A stretch of DNA of 11,012 nucleotides from FW021-bin31 sp964422465 (GTDB taxonomy: Bacteria; Bacteroidota; Bacteroidia; Chitinophagales; Chitinophagaceae), in assembly GCA_964422465.1 (NCBI GenBank), contig CAYRBD010000102.1, forward strand, positions 1 through 11,012, written 5' to 3'. Numbering within the stretch: the first letter of the stretch is position 1; each line of letters opens with the position of its first letter. The position numbers and the translations under genes are program-made. Positions 1 through 7,491 of the stretch are shown in pieces. The notes under the pieces were generated by a model that had not been told where the DNA came from, made no database searches, and saw only the letters and a list, made by a program, of their open reading frames with translations.

Positions 1-44
1 CCCAATCAAAAATTTCAAATTTCAAATTAAAAATCTAAATGATC
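1..44 (+). promoter_or_regulatory. AT-rich leader of the DUF885 gene
   Basis: This leader contains a short tandem TTTCAAA repeat (about 14-27) followed by an A-rich run and ends in GATC directly before the ATG at 45. No Shine-Dalgarno motif is visible, which is normal in Bacteroidota. The same arrangement, TTTCAAATT, then an AAAATCT-like run, then TC-ATGAAA, is seen before the prolyl oligopeptidase at 3592, and a weaker version lies before the TPR gene at 1861. I see no convincing TAnnTTTG promoter element in the few bases available. The role as a leader is inferred from position and recurrence. Confidence 0.4.
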
Positions 45-1847
45 ATGAAAACAAAATCAATTATCGCCGCCACAGTATTCTTAATCATGAGTGTTACGAT
101 AGCTGCCTGTAACCGGCATGCCTCAAAAAACAAGGCAACTAATACCGACTCCGTAACTAATAAAAAATTGGATGTTGTATTCAACAACTATTGGGAACGG
201 CATTTAAAACTATTTCCTATTGACGCTACCATGACCGGCGACAACCGCTACAATGATCAACTTCCGAATAACCAAACGCAGGCTTTCCGGAACAAATTAA
301 AAGTATTTTATCAGTCCTACTTAGACACGGTAAAATCTTTCAACCGGGATAAGCTCACTGAGGAGAATAAGATCAGCTACGACATTTTTTTGTACAACAT
401 GAATATGGCATTAAAAGGCCTGACACTTGATACCTGGATGATGCCATTTAATCAGATTAACGGGGTGCCGATTTTATTCCCCTTAGGGAATACCATGGTG
501 CCATTTAAAACGGTAAAAGATTATGACAACTGGCTCAGCCGGATAAAAAAATTTCCGATTCTTTGCGATTCGGCCATTGGAAACTTTCGGCAAGGAATGG
601 TTGCCGGAGTAGTATTGCCCAGAACATTGGTCATAAAAACAATCCCGGAACTGGAAAGCATGGTAGTTAGCGGCCCGACCAAAAGTTTATTTTATCAACC
701 TGTCACGCATCTGCCAAAAAACATCTCCTCCGCTGACAGCCAGCGTCTGATTAATGATTACAGGCAGGCAGTTCTTTCTGACATTGTTCCAACTTATAAA
801 AAATTAGCCCATTTTTTAAAGTATGATTATCTGCCCAAAGCAAGGACTACCGCGGGCCTTTCTACCATTCCGGGCGGTAGGAAAATGTATGCTTATGATG
901 TGAAATACTGGACTACCACCGATGAAACCCCCGACCAGGCTTATCAGACCGGATTGCAGCAGGTAGCTCTTATCACCCATCTTATGGACAGTATAAAAGA
1001 TGCTATCGGGTTTAAAGGAGGTTTAAAAGCCTTATTTCACTACATGAAGACGAATAAAAGGTTTTTCCCTTTCAAGACTCCAAAGGAGGCACTGGATTCT
1101 TTTGAATCAATTCATAAAATAGTGGATACTCATGTAAAAAACCTGTTTGGCGTTAAACCCAAAACGCCTCTTGAAATAAAACAGGTAGAAAAATATCGTG
1201 AAAAAAGCGTGGGTGTGCCGGAGTATTTTGCCGGTGCTCCCGATGGCAGCAGACCCGGAATATTTTATGTACCTATACCGGATGCTACAAAATTCAACGC
1301 TACTCCTATGGATAATTTCTTTTTACATGAAGCCATACCTGGACATCATTACCAGATTTCCTTACAACAGGAAGATACTTTATTGCCAAAGTTTCGTCGT
1401 TTTGGTTGGTATGGGGCTTTTGGTGAAGGTTATGCGTTTTATTGCGAGTCGTTGGGTAAGCAACTGGGACTTTATACCAGTCCTTATCAATACCTGGCAT
1501 CTCTGAAGGGGCGAATGCACCGAGCCATACGTCTTGTAGTGGATGCAGGCATTCATGCTAAAGGTATGACGGAGGAACAAGCTATACAATATATGATGGA
1601 CCATGAACCCATAGACAAACATACGGCCACTGCCGAGATCGAACGCTACATGGCCATGCCGGGACAGGCGTTATGCTATATGACCGGCAGGTTGAAAATA
1701 ATTGCATTGCGAGATAAATATAAAAAAGAATTGGGCAACAAGTTCAGCATTGTCAGTTTTCATGATGAATTATTAAGCGGCGGTAGTATGCCACTAAAAA
1801 TATTGCAGGAAAAAATGGATGCCTGGGCAAAGGAAATTAAAAATTAA
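45..1847 (+). CDS. DUF885 family lipoprotein, predicted zinc metallopeptidase
   Basis: The product is 600 residues from the ATG at 45. An in-frame ATG at 39 would add two residues, but the TC-ATGAAA context shared with the next genes favours 45. The N-terminus is a lipoprotein signal peptide: basic start, hydrophobic core and lipobox IAAC with the lipidated Cys at residue 22, so the protein is probably anchored in the envelope. The DUF885 signature is clear: HEAIPGHH at about residues 428-435, then GEGYAFYCE at about 460-468 and the ERYMAMPGQA segment near 535. In this family the His/Glu residues are thought to bind a catalytic metal, and members are predicted peptidases. The exact substrate is unknown. 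Length fits a complete family member. It is followed after 13 bp by the TPR gene and then by a prolyl oligopeptidase, which supports a role in peptide breakdown. Confident on family, less on activity. Confidence 0.9.
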   Translation: MKTKSIIAATVFLIMSVTIAACNRHASKNKATNTDSVTNKKLDVVFNNYWERHLKLFPIDATMTGDNRYNDQLPNNQTQAFRNKLKVFYQSYLDTVKSFNRDKLTEENKISYDIFLYNMNMALKGLTLDTWMMPFNQINGVPILFPLGNTMVPFKTVKDYDNWLSRIKKFPILCDSAIGNFRQGMVAGVVLPRTLVIKTIPELESMVVSGPTKSLFYQPVTHLPKNISSADSQRLINDYRQAVLSDIVPTYKKLAHFLKYDYLPKARTTAGLSTIPGGRKMYAYDVKYWTTTDETPDQAYQTGLQQVALITHLMDSIKDAIGFKGGLKALFHYMKTNKRFFPFKTPKEALDSFESIHKIVDTHVKNLFGVKPKTPLEIKQVEKYREKSVGVPEYFAGAPDGSRPGIFYVPIPDATKFNATPMDNFFLHEAIPGHHYQISLQQEDTLLPKFRRFGWYGAFGEGYAFYCESLGKQLGLYTSPYQYLASLKGRMHRAIRLVVDAGIHAKGMTEEQAIQYMMDHEPIDKHTATAEIERYMAMPGQALCYMTGRLKIIALRDKYKKELGNKFSIVSFHDELLSGGSMPLKILQEKMDAWAKEIKN

Positions 1848-1860
1848 AAACTCAATCGTC

Positions 1861-3513
1861 ATGAAAGCAAAAACACTTCTTCTCGCCGGACTGCTGTTAT
1901 TGGCAGGCAGCCTTAGCGCCTTGGCGCAAACATCACAGACCATCGTGGGGTTGGGTACAGTGAATTTTCCGACCTCCGAAAAATCGCCTGCGGCGCAGAC
2001 CGCGTTTGTACGGGGTTTGCTGTTGCTGCATCTGTTCGAGTACCCGGATGCGGCGAAAGCATTTCAGCAGGCCGAAAAGCTCGACCCTGACTTTGCGATG
2101 GCTTACTGGGGTGAGGCGATGACATACAACCACGGCATCTGGGACCAGGTTGACACCGCCGCAGGAGCAGCCGCGCTTGACAAACTCGGCCCCACCTCTG
2201 CCGCACGTGCGGCGAAAGCGCCAACTGCGCGAGAAAAAGCCTATCTCGCGGCGGTGGAGATGCTGTATTCCGGTAAAGGCACAAAGCGGCAACGCGATGC
2301 ACGTTACTGTAAAGCGATGCAGCGTCTGGCTGCGGCCTATCCACACGACAACAATGCGCAGTTGTTTTATGCGCTGGCACTGATGGGCCGCAACGAAGGT
2401 GTGCGCAACATCCCCGATTATCTCCATGCGGCGACAATCGCCAAACGCATATTCAAACTCAATCCGCAGAATCCGGGGGCGGCACATTATTGGATCCATG
2501 GGATGGATGATCCGCAGCACGCCGCCGGTGCACTGGTGGCGGCACGTGCCCTGTCAAAGGTATCGCCCGACGCTGCCCATGCCCAGCACATGACTTCACA
2601 CATTTTTATAGCGTTGGGTATGTGGGACGCTGTGGTTAAGGCCAACGAGAATGCGGACCGCGTAGTCCGTGAACACAGGAAAGCCGAAGGCAAACCGGAA
2701 GTGCATTGCTTCCATTACAACCAATGGCTGGAGTACGGATATTTCCAGCAGGGACGTTACAAGGCCGCAGAAAATCTGTTGCAAGGGTGCAGTTGCACCG
2801 GCAGCCAGGCGTTGCGCGGAATGGATACGAAGCAAGCCGCGAAGTTCAACGATCCTTTCCACTGGTCGCTAATGCGGATGCGCAACATTGCTGTGGTGGA
2901 ATCGCAGGATTGGAACGGAAAAGTTGTGAACATGCAGATTGACACAGCCGGGCTCGGCCCTCAAGCGGGATGGTACGATTTTGTGACAGGGTATGCCGCT
3001 GCGGAGCGCGGTGATACAGCGTTGGCGAAAACATCGCTTACTGCATTAGCTAAATTCACCGCTACTATGCGATCACCAAAGCCGGAGGATACTCAGATGG
3101 CCGATTACCTCCGCATCCTGCGCGATGATCTCCATGGCGTGATCGCAAGCAAGCACGGCGACATGTCTCAAGCCCTGGCGTTGGTGCGCCGTGCGGCACA
3201 GCGTTACTATGGTATGGCGTTCGCCTTTGGACCACCGGTACCTGTCAAGCCGCCGTATGAATTGCTGGGCGATTTATTGCTCGTTGCAGGCAAACCGGAC
3301 TCCGCACGCACTGCGTTTAAGAAGGCGCTAAAGAAAGCGCCCAATCGAACACAGTCATTGTTGGGACTGGCACGGGCACAAGTCGTGAGCCATGATACCA
3401 CAGCCGCCGTGGCCACCTACAAAAAACTGGTGAAAATCTGGCACGATGCCGACCCCGGGCTTCCGGGTTTGATTGAAGCGCAGCGTTTTCTGCACGAGGT
3501 ATCCCGTAAATGA
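1861..3513 (+). CDS. Secreted tetratricopeptide-repeat protein
   Basis: The product is 550 residues from the ATG at 1861. An upstream in-frame ATG at 1819 lies inside the DUF885 gene and would bury the signal peptide, so 1861 is preferred. Residues 1-22 form a Sec signal peptide (hydrophobic core, ALA-Q cleavage site, no lipobox). A TPR-like helical pair lies at about 46-95 (FEYPDAAKAF, then AYWGEAMTYNH), and further repeats lie at about 465-540 (SARTAFKKALKKAPN). Middle motifs HYWIHGMDDPQHA and AHAQHMTSHIFIALGMWD are typical of a family of exported TPR proteins with no assigned function; the conserved His residues hint at more than scaffolding, but that is inference. Base composition is unlike both neighbours: 42 of 60 bases are G or C in 2161-2220, against 25 of 60 in 4201-4260 of the next gene. 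Codons ending in G or C dominate, which suggests recent transfer. Confidence 0.85.
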   Translation: MKAKTLLLAGLLLLAGSLSALAQTSQTIVGLGTVNFPTSEKSPAAQTAFVRGLLLLHLFEYPDAAKAFQQAEKLDPDFAMAYWGEAMTYNHGIWDQVDTAAGAAALDKLGPTSAARAAKAPTAREKAYLAAVEMLYSGKGTKRQRDARYCKAMQRLAAAYPHDNNAQLFYALALMGRNEGVRNIPDYLHAATIAKRIFKLNPQNPGAAHYWIHGMDDPQHAAGALVAARALSKVSPDAAHAQHMTSHIFIALGMWDAVVKANENADRVVREHRKAEGKPEVHCFHYNQWLEYGYFQQGRYKAAENLLQGCSCTGSQALRGMDTKQAAKFNDPFHWSLMRMRNIAVVESQDWNGKVVNMQIDTAGLGPQAGWYDFVTGYAAAERGDTALAKTSLTALAKFTATMRSPKPEDTQMADYLRILRDDLHGVIASKHGDMSQALALVRRAAQRYYGMAFAFGPPVPVKPPYELLGDLLLVAGKPDSARTAFKKALKKAPNRTQSLLGLARAQVVSHDTTAAVATYKKLVKIWHDADPGLPGLIEAQRFLHEVSRK

Positions 3514-3591
3514 ACTCTGGTAACTCCTTAACCCGGTTTTTAGCAAGAGAAAATAGCACGTACTTAATTTCAAATTATAAAATCTCAAATC
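3514..3591 (+). promoter_or_regulatory. Leader of the prolyl oligopeptidase gene
   Basis: This 78 bp spacer switches from the G+C-rich TPR gene back to AT-rich sequence. Its last ~30 bases (TTTCAAATTATAAAATCTC, then AAATC before the ATG) closely match the leader in front of the DUF885 gene. No hairpin terminator for the TPR gene was seen, so read-through is possible. No consensus TAnnTTTG element is present; TAATTTCA at 3565-3572 is a poor match. Confidence 0.35.
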
Positions 3592-5721
3592 ATGAAACGA
3601 TTCATCATTCTGGCAGCCGCTCTGGCTATTGCCGGCTGCCATTCACAACAACGAGGAGCAACAGCTATTCATTATCCACAAACAAAAACAGTGGATTCAT
3701 TTGACGTCTTTTACGGTCAGAAAATACCCGATCCTTACCGGTGGCTGGAAGATTATGATTCGCCGGACGCCAAAGCATGGATAAAGGCGGAAAATAAAGT
3801 AACTGATAATTACCTGGCGCAAATTCCTTTCCGGAATCGGATCAAAAAAGAGATGACTTCCCTGGTTAATTATAGCCGGATAACTGCTCCTGAAAAGCAT
3901 GGCGATTATTATTATTTCTATAAAAATACAGGGCTGCAAAACCAACATGTGCTTTACCGGACAAAAAATCCTGCGGATACTGCGTCAGCAGAAGTTTTCC
4001 TGGATCCAAATACTTTTGCACACAACGGCACCGTATCCTTACAGGGAATTTCCTTTACGCATGATGGCTCCCTGATGGCTTACCTGATCTCCAATGGCGG
4101 CTCGGACTGGCGGGATATCTTAGTAAAAGATACACGTACCGGAAAATTAGTGGGCGACACGATTAAAAATGCAAAATTTACCGGTGTATCCTGGAAAGGA
4201 GATGATGGATTTTATTATTCTACCTACGATATTCCCAAAGGGGCCAACCGGCTTACTTACAAAACCATTCATCACACTTTATATTATCATAAATTGGACA
4301 CACCCCAATCGCAGGATAAATTTGTATTTGGTGGAGAAAAAGAGCCTCATCGTTATGTAGAAGGATTCACTACTGAAGACGGCCATTACCTGGTTATTAT
4401 AGGAGGAAACACCTCTAATACTGATGATTTATACATTAAGGACCTTACAAAACCAAATGCACCCATTGTCCCCATTGTGACAGATTTTAAAAGCTGGCAA
4501 AATGTGGTAGATAACGAAGGAAGCACTTTATTTATTTATACCAACAGAAATGCGCCTGATTTTCGTTTGGTAAAAGTAAATGCTACCAATCCTTCACCTG
4601 ATCATTGGAAAGATGTAATTCCTGAAACCAAAAATGCACTACAGGTTTCTTCTGTTGGCGGTTATTTCTTTGCTACTTATATAGTGGACGTAAAAGATGA
4701 AGTCTTCCAATATGATTACAACGGAAATAAAATCCGTGAAATAAAGCTGCCGGCAGCAGGCACAGCTCATGGATTCAGCGGATATAAGAACCAGACTGAT
4801 CTGTATTATACTTTTACTTCCTTTACTTATCCCTCCACTATTTATCATTACACCCTGAAAGATGGAAGTAAGTCTTTATACTGGAAGCCCAACCTGAGTT
4901 TCAAACCGGATGATTACATAACCAAACAGGTTTTTTACCACAGCAAAGATGGCACCAGCATCCCGATGTATATTGTTTATAAAAAGGGCGCCACACTAAA
5001 TGGAAAGAACCCTACTTTGTTGTATGGCTATGGTGGTTTTGGTGTCAGCCTGATGCCAAACTTCAGAGCCAGGCGGATGGAATGGCTGGAACATGGAGGC
5101 ATTTATGCACAGCCTAATATCAGGGGCGGTGGGGAATATGGGAAGAAGTGGCATCTGGCCGGTACGCGTATGCACAAACAAAATGTATTTGATGATTTTA
5201 TTGCTGCTGCGGAATATTTGGTCAAAGAAAAATATACTTCTAAAAAATACCTGGCTATCATGGGCGGTTCCAATGGCGGTTTGCTGGTGGGTGCTGTGAT
5301 GACTCAACGGCCGGATTTGATGCAGGTAGCTCTGCCATCAGCAGGTGTATTAGATATGCTCCGGTATAATAAATTCACGGCAGGCGCCGGGTGGGCTTCC
5401 GATTTTGGAACGGCAGAAGATTCGCCGGTGATGTTTAAATATTTACTGAGCTATTCCCCCCTGCAAAATGTAAAGAAAAGGGTGCATTACCCGGCAACGC
5501 TAGTCTGGGCCGCCGATCACGATGACCGCGTGGAGCCGGGAATGTCCTTTAAGTTTGCCGCCACCCTGCAGGCCGATAATGCCGGGAATAATCCTGTTTT
5601 AATGCAGATAGGCCATAATGTCGGCCATTGGACCGGAATGGATTTGAGCAAACGCATAAATGTTTACGCAGATAAATTTGCCTTTGCATGGTATAATATG
5701 GGGGTTAATCCGTTCAAGTGA
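3592..5721 (+). CDS. Prolyl oligopeptidase family serine peptidase (S9A), lipoprotein
   Basis: The product is 709 residues, the usual length for prolyl oligopeptidase plus an export signal. It begins with a lipoprotein signal and lipobox IAGC (Cys16), so it is probably envelope-anchored. The N-terminal DPYRWLED (47-54) is the S9A hallmark. A beta-propeller gate domain should occupy roughly residues 80-430, followed by the alpha/beta-hydrolase domain. There, RGGGEYG lies at 511-517, the nucleophile Ser560 sits in GGSNGG, and Asp644 plus substrate-binding Arg646 sit in DHDDRV. The third catalytic residue is most likely His675, but its surroundings read GHNVGHW instead of the usual GHGAGK, so this C-terminal part is divergent. 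The family cleaves short peptides after proline. Its exported neighbour of the DUF885 family suggests joint peptide catabolism. Family assignment is firm; specificity is inferred. Confidence 0.93.
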   Translation: MKRFIILAAALAIAGCHSQQRGATAIHYPQTKTVDSFDVFYGQKIPDPYRWLEDYDSPDAKAWIKAENKVTDNYLAQIPFRNRIKKEMTSLVNYSRITAPEKHGDYYYFYKNTGLQNQHVLYRTKNPADTASAEVFLDPNTFAHNGTVSLQGISFTHDGSLMAYLISNGGSDWRDILVKDTRTGKLVGDTIKNAKFTGVSWKGDDGFYYSTYDIPKGANRLTYKTIHHTLYYHKLDTPQSQDKFVFGGEKEPHRYVEGFTTEDGHYLVIIGGNTSNTDDLYIKDLTKPNAPIVPIVTDFKSWQNVVDNEGSTLFIYTNRNAPDFRLVKVNATNPSPDHWKDVIPETKNALQVSSVGGYFFATYIVDVKDEVFQYDYNGNKIREIKLPAAGTAHGFSGYKNQTDLYYTFTSFTYPSTIYHYTLKDGSKSLYWKPNLSFKPDDYITKQVFYHSKDGTSIPMYIVYKKGATLNGKNPTLLYGYGGFGVSLMPNFRARRMEWLEHGGIYAQPNIRGGGEYGKKWHLAGTRMHKQNVFDDFIAAAEYLVKEKYTSKKYLAIMGGSNGGLLVGAVMTQRPDLMQVALPSAGVLDMLRYNKFTAGAGWASDFGTAEDSPVMFKYLLSYSPLQNVKKRVHYPATLVWAADHDDRVEPGMSFKFAATLQADNAGNNPVLMQIGHNVGHWTGMDLSKRINVYADKFAFAWYNMGVNPFK

Positions 5722-5749
5722 AGGTAAAAAGTCAATAACCATTTTCATC

Positions 5750-5940
5750 ATGAAAAAACCATCTGTCATTATTGCTATCGCCTGCTATATCAAACTATTC
5801 TTGTAGAGCAGGGAAGAATTGCTGATGTGGGAAAGGCCATTAAAAATATGAGAAAGACAGAAATTGTTTTTAAAAATGGTGTTGGATATAATTTAAGAAA
5901 AATATCTGAGTGGACAAAAGGGATGGTAGGGTTGCATTGA
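5750..5940 (+). pseudogene. Collapsed amidohydrolase remnant
   Basis: An ATG at 5750 in the local TC-ATGAAA context opens a signal-peptide-like start (MKKPSVIIAIACY) that hits a TAG at 5804-5806. A second frame, open from about 5788 to a TGA at 5938-5940, reads YQTILVEQGRIADVGKAIK and then MRKTEIVFKNGVGYN, ending GMVGLH. The first part resembles the N-terminal strand of imidazolonepropionase-like amidohydrolases, and the second resembles their extreme C-terminus. The metal-binding barrel of about 350 residues that should lie between is absent. I read this as a gene reduced by at least two deletions, one of which also shifted the frame. It sits right after the prolyl oligopeptidase and just before an assembly gap, so misassembly is an alternative. 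The family match is by eye only. Confidence 0.6.
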
Positions 5941-5961
5941 TTTAGGAAATTTTGAATCAAT

Positions 5962-6061
5962 NNNNNNNNNNNNNNNNNNNNNNNNNNNNNNNNNNNNNNN
6001 NNNNNNNNNNNNNNNNNNNNNNNNNNNNNNNNNNNNNNNNNNNNNNNNNNNNNNNNNNNNN
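5962..6061. other. Assembly gap (100 Ns)
   Basis: Exactly 100 undetermined bases, the conventional placeholder for a scaffold gap of unknown length. The left block is entirely on the + strand and the first gene to the right is on the - strand, so physical linkage across this point rests only on scaffolding. Confidence 0.98.
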
Positions 6062-6082
6062 TTCATGAAGAAGTATAGATGC

Positions 6083-6949
6083 CTATCCCCTTTCGGCTAC
6101 CCCCAGCAGGTACTGCCCATAGCCGCTTTTCAACAACGGCTGTGCCAGTGCGACCAGTTGTTCTTTATTAATAAATCCCTTCAGGTAGGCTATTTCTTCA
6201 ATGCAGGCTATTTTAATTCCCTGCCGGTTTTCAATCACCTGTACAAAATTGGAAGCCTGCATCAGCGAATCGAATGTTCCAGTATCCAGCCAGGCGGTCC
6301 CCCGGTCAAGGATGGAAACTTTTAATTTCCCTCTTCTGAGATATTCTCTGTTGATGTCGGTAATCTCGTATTCGCCTCTGGTGCTCGGTTTCAGTCCTTT
6401 TGCAATACTCACCACATTATTATCATAAAAATACAAGCCCGGAACCGCATAATTGGACTTGGGTTTTTCGGGCTTTTCTTCAATAGAAAGGGCTTTTTTA
6501 TTGCGGTCAAATTCCACCACTCCATACCGCTCGGGGTCAGAAACATGATACGCATATACGATACCACCTTCCGGGTCAGTATTGGCCATCAACTGGCTTC
6601 CCAATCCTACCCCATAAAATACATTATCTCCCAAAACCAGTGCCACCTTATCCGCTCCGATAAAATCCGATCCGATCACGAATGCCTGTGCCAGGCCATT
6701 AGGTACTTTTTGTTCTGCATAATTGAGGCTGATTCCCAGGTTGCTTCCATCTCCTAATAAGCGTTCGAAATGGGGCAGGTCATGTGGGGTGGAAATAATT
6801 AATATCTCCGATATTCCCGCCATTAATAATATAGATAATGGATAATAAATCATGGGTTTATCATAAATCGGCATAATCTGCTTGCTAATCGCATTGGTAA
6901 TGGGATGCAGGCGTGTTCCAGAGCCGCCCGCAAGAATAATTCCTTTCAT
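6083..6949 (-). CDS. rfbA: Glucose-1-phosphate thymidylyltransferase
   Basis: The product is 288 residues, the standard length of RfbA/RmlA. It catalyses dTTP + glucose 1-phosphate to dTDP-glucose + pyrophosphate, the first step to dTDP-L-rhamnose and related deoxysugars for cell-surface polysaccharide, and acts in the cytoplasm. Visible motifs are the nucleotide-binding GGSGTRLHP (8-16), SKQIMPIYDKPMIYYP (22-37), GDN (107-109), EEKP (157-160) and the WLDTGT segment in the C-terminal third. It reads complete, with ATG at 6947-6949. The spacer to cdd upstream is 46 bp and holds a likely terminator, so it may have its own promoter, although none was recognised. The partner genes rfbB, rfbC and rfbD are not in the window and could lie in or beyond the gap. 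A close paralogue making another dTDP-sugar cannot be excluded. Confidence 0.95.
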   Translation of the reverse strand: MKGIILAGGSGTRLHPITNAISKQIMPIYDKPMIYYPLSILLMAGISEILIISTPHDLPHFERLLGDGSNLGISLNYAEQKVPNGLAQAFVIGSDFIGADKVALVLGDNVFYGVGLGSQLMANTDPEGGIVYAYHVSDPERYGVVEFDRNKKALSIEEKPEKPKSNYAVPGLYFYDNNVVSIAKGLKPSTRGEYEITDINREYLRRGKLKVSILDRGTAWLDTGTFDSLMQASNFVQVIENRQGIKIACIEEIAYLKGFINKEQLVALAQPLLKSGYGQYLLGVAERG

Positions 6950-6969
6950 TCGTATCTTTTATATTAATT

Positions 6970-6997
6970 AAAAAAATGGGAAGCCTTTTTGAAGGCT
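6970..6997 (-). terminator. Probable Rho-independent terminator after cdd
   Basis: On the - strand AGCCTT, a 4-base loop CAAA and AAGGCT form a perfect 6 bp stem (6982-6997), followed five bases later by seven Ts (6970-6976). The stem begins inside the cdd stop codon (TAG at 6996-6998). The offset of the T-run from the stem makes it imperfect. It would separate cdd from rfbA transcription. Confidence 0.45.
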
Positions 6998-7478
6998 ATT
7001 TTAAATCTTTATCACTAAAATTTAAAGGCAATAATTCAGAAACGGAAGAAATCGCCAGGATACTTCCGGTTTCCCCCGCCATCAGAATGCGGATGGGCTT
7101 CTGTTGCCGGTTTTCATATTCCAGGAGCGTCTGCCGGCATATTCCGCAGGGGGAAATAGGGTGATCATCTGATCCGTTGGCGCTTTTATAGCTGACCGCA
7201 ATAGATCGGATTCCCACATGGGGGAAAACAGCGGATGCAGCCGAAAGCGCAACCCTTTCAGCACAAATACCAGCGGGGAAGGAAGCGTTTTCCTGGTTGC
7301 TTCCCGCTATAGTTTCTCCATTGTCCAGGGCCAGCGCGGCGCCCACTCTAAAATGTGAATATGGAACATGCGCATTTTTTAATGCCTCTTTTGCGACAAG
7401 CAACAACTTCCTGTCTTCGGCAGGCAACTCCTCCTCCGTGTAATTGTCTATGTGAAAAGTGTGCGTTATCCGTTCCAT
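6996..7478 (-). CDS. cdd: Cytidine deaminase
   Basis: The product is 160 residues from the ATG at 7476-7478. A longer reading from an ATG at 7541 overlaps the end of lepB and adds 21 residues without family character, so the shorter start is chosen. It hydrolyses cytidine and deoxycytidine to uridine and deoxyuridine in pyrimidine salvage, in the cytoplasm. The zinc site is fully visible: Cys72-Ala-Glu74 (the Glu is the proton shuttle) and Pro110-Cys111-Gly-Ile-Cys114-Arg-Gln. The substrate-binding YSHFRVGAAL (40-49) and NQENASFP (61-68) are typical. The gene follows lepB with a 13 bp spacer and is probably co-transcribed with it. Confidence 0.95.
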   Translation of the reverse strand: MERITHTFHIDNYTEEELPAEDRKLLLVAKEALKNAHVPYSHFRVGAALALDNGETIAGSNQENASFPAGICAERVALSAASAVFPHVGIRSIAVSYKSANGSDDHPISPCGICRQTLLEYENRQQKPIRILMAGETGSILAISSVSELLPLNFSDKDLK

Positions 7479-7491
7479 ACTATCAAACTCT

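Noticed and set aside
10..30. Short TTTCAAA tandem repeats as a CRISPR or phage attachment site
   Set aside because: There are only a few 7-base units, no spacers and no integrase or Cas gene nearby; they fit an AT-rich leader.
1913..2520. Long open frames on the - strand (174 and 195 codons) within the TPR gene
   Set aside because: They lie opposite a gene with signal peptide and TPR motifs. High G+C removes stop codons from the opposite strand, and the translations are rich in Arg, Cys and His with no domain pattern.
6065..6325. A + strand open frame of 86 codons next to the gap
   Set aside because: It lies almost wholly opposite the C-terminal part of rfbA, which has clear family motifs.
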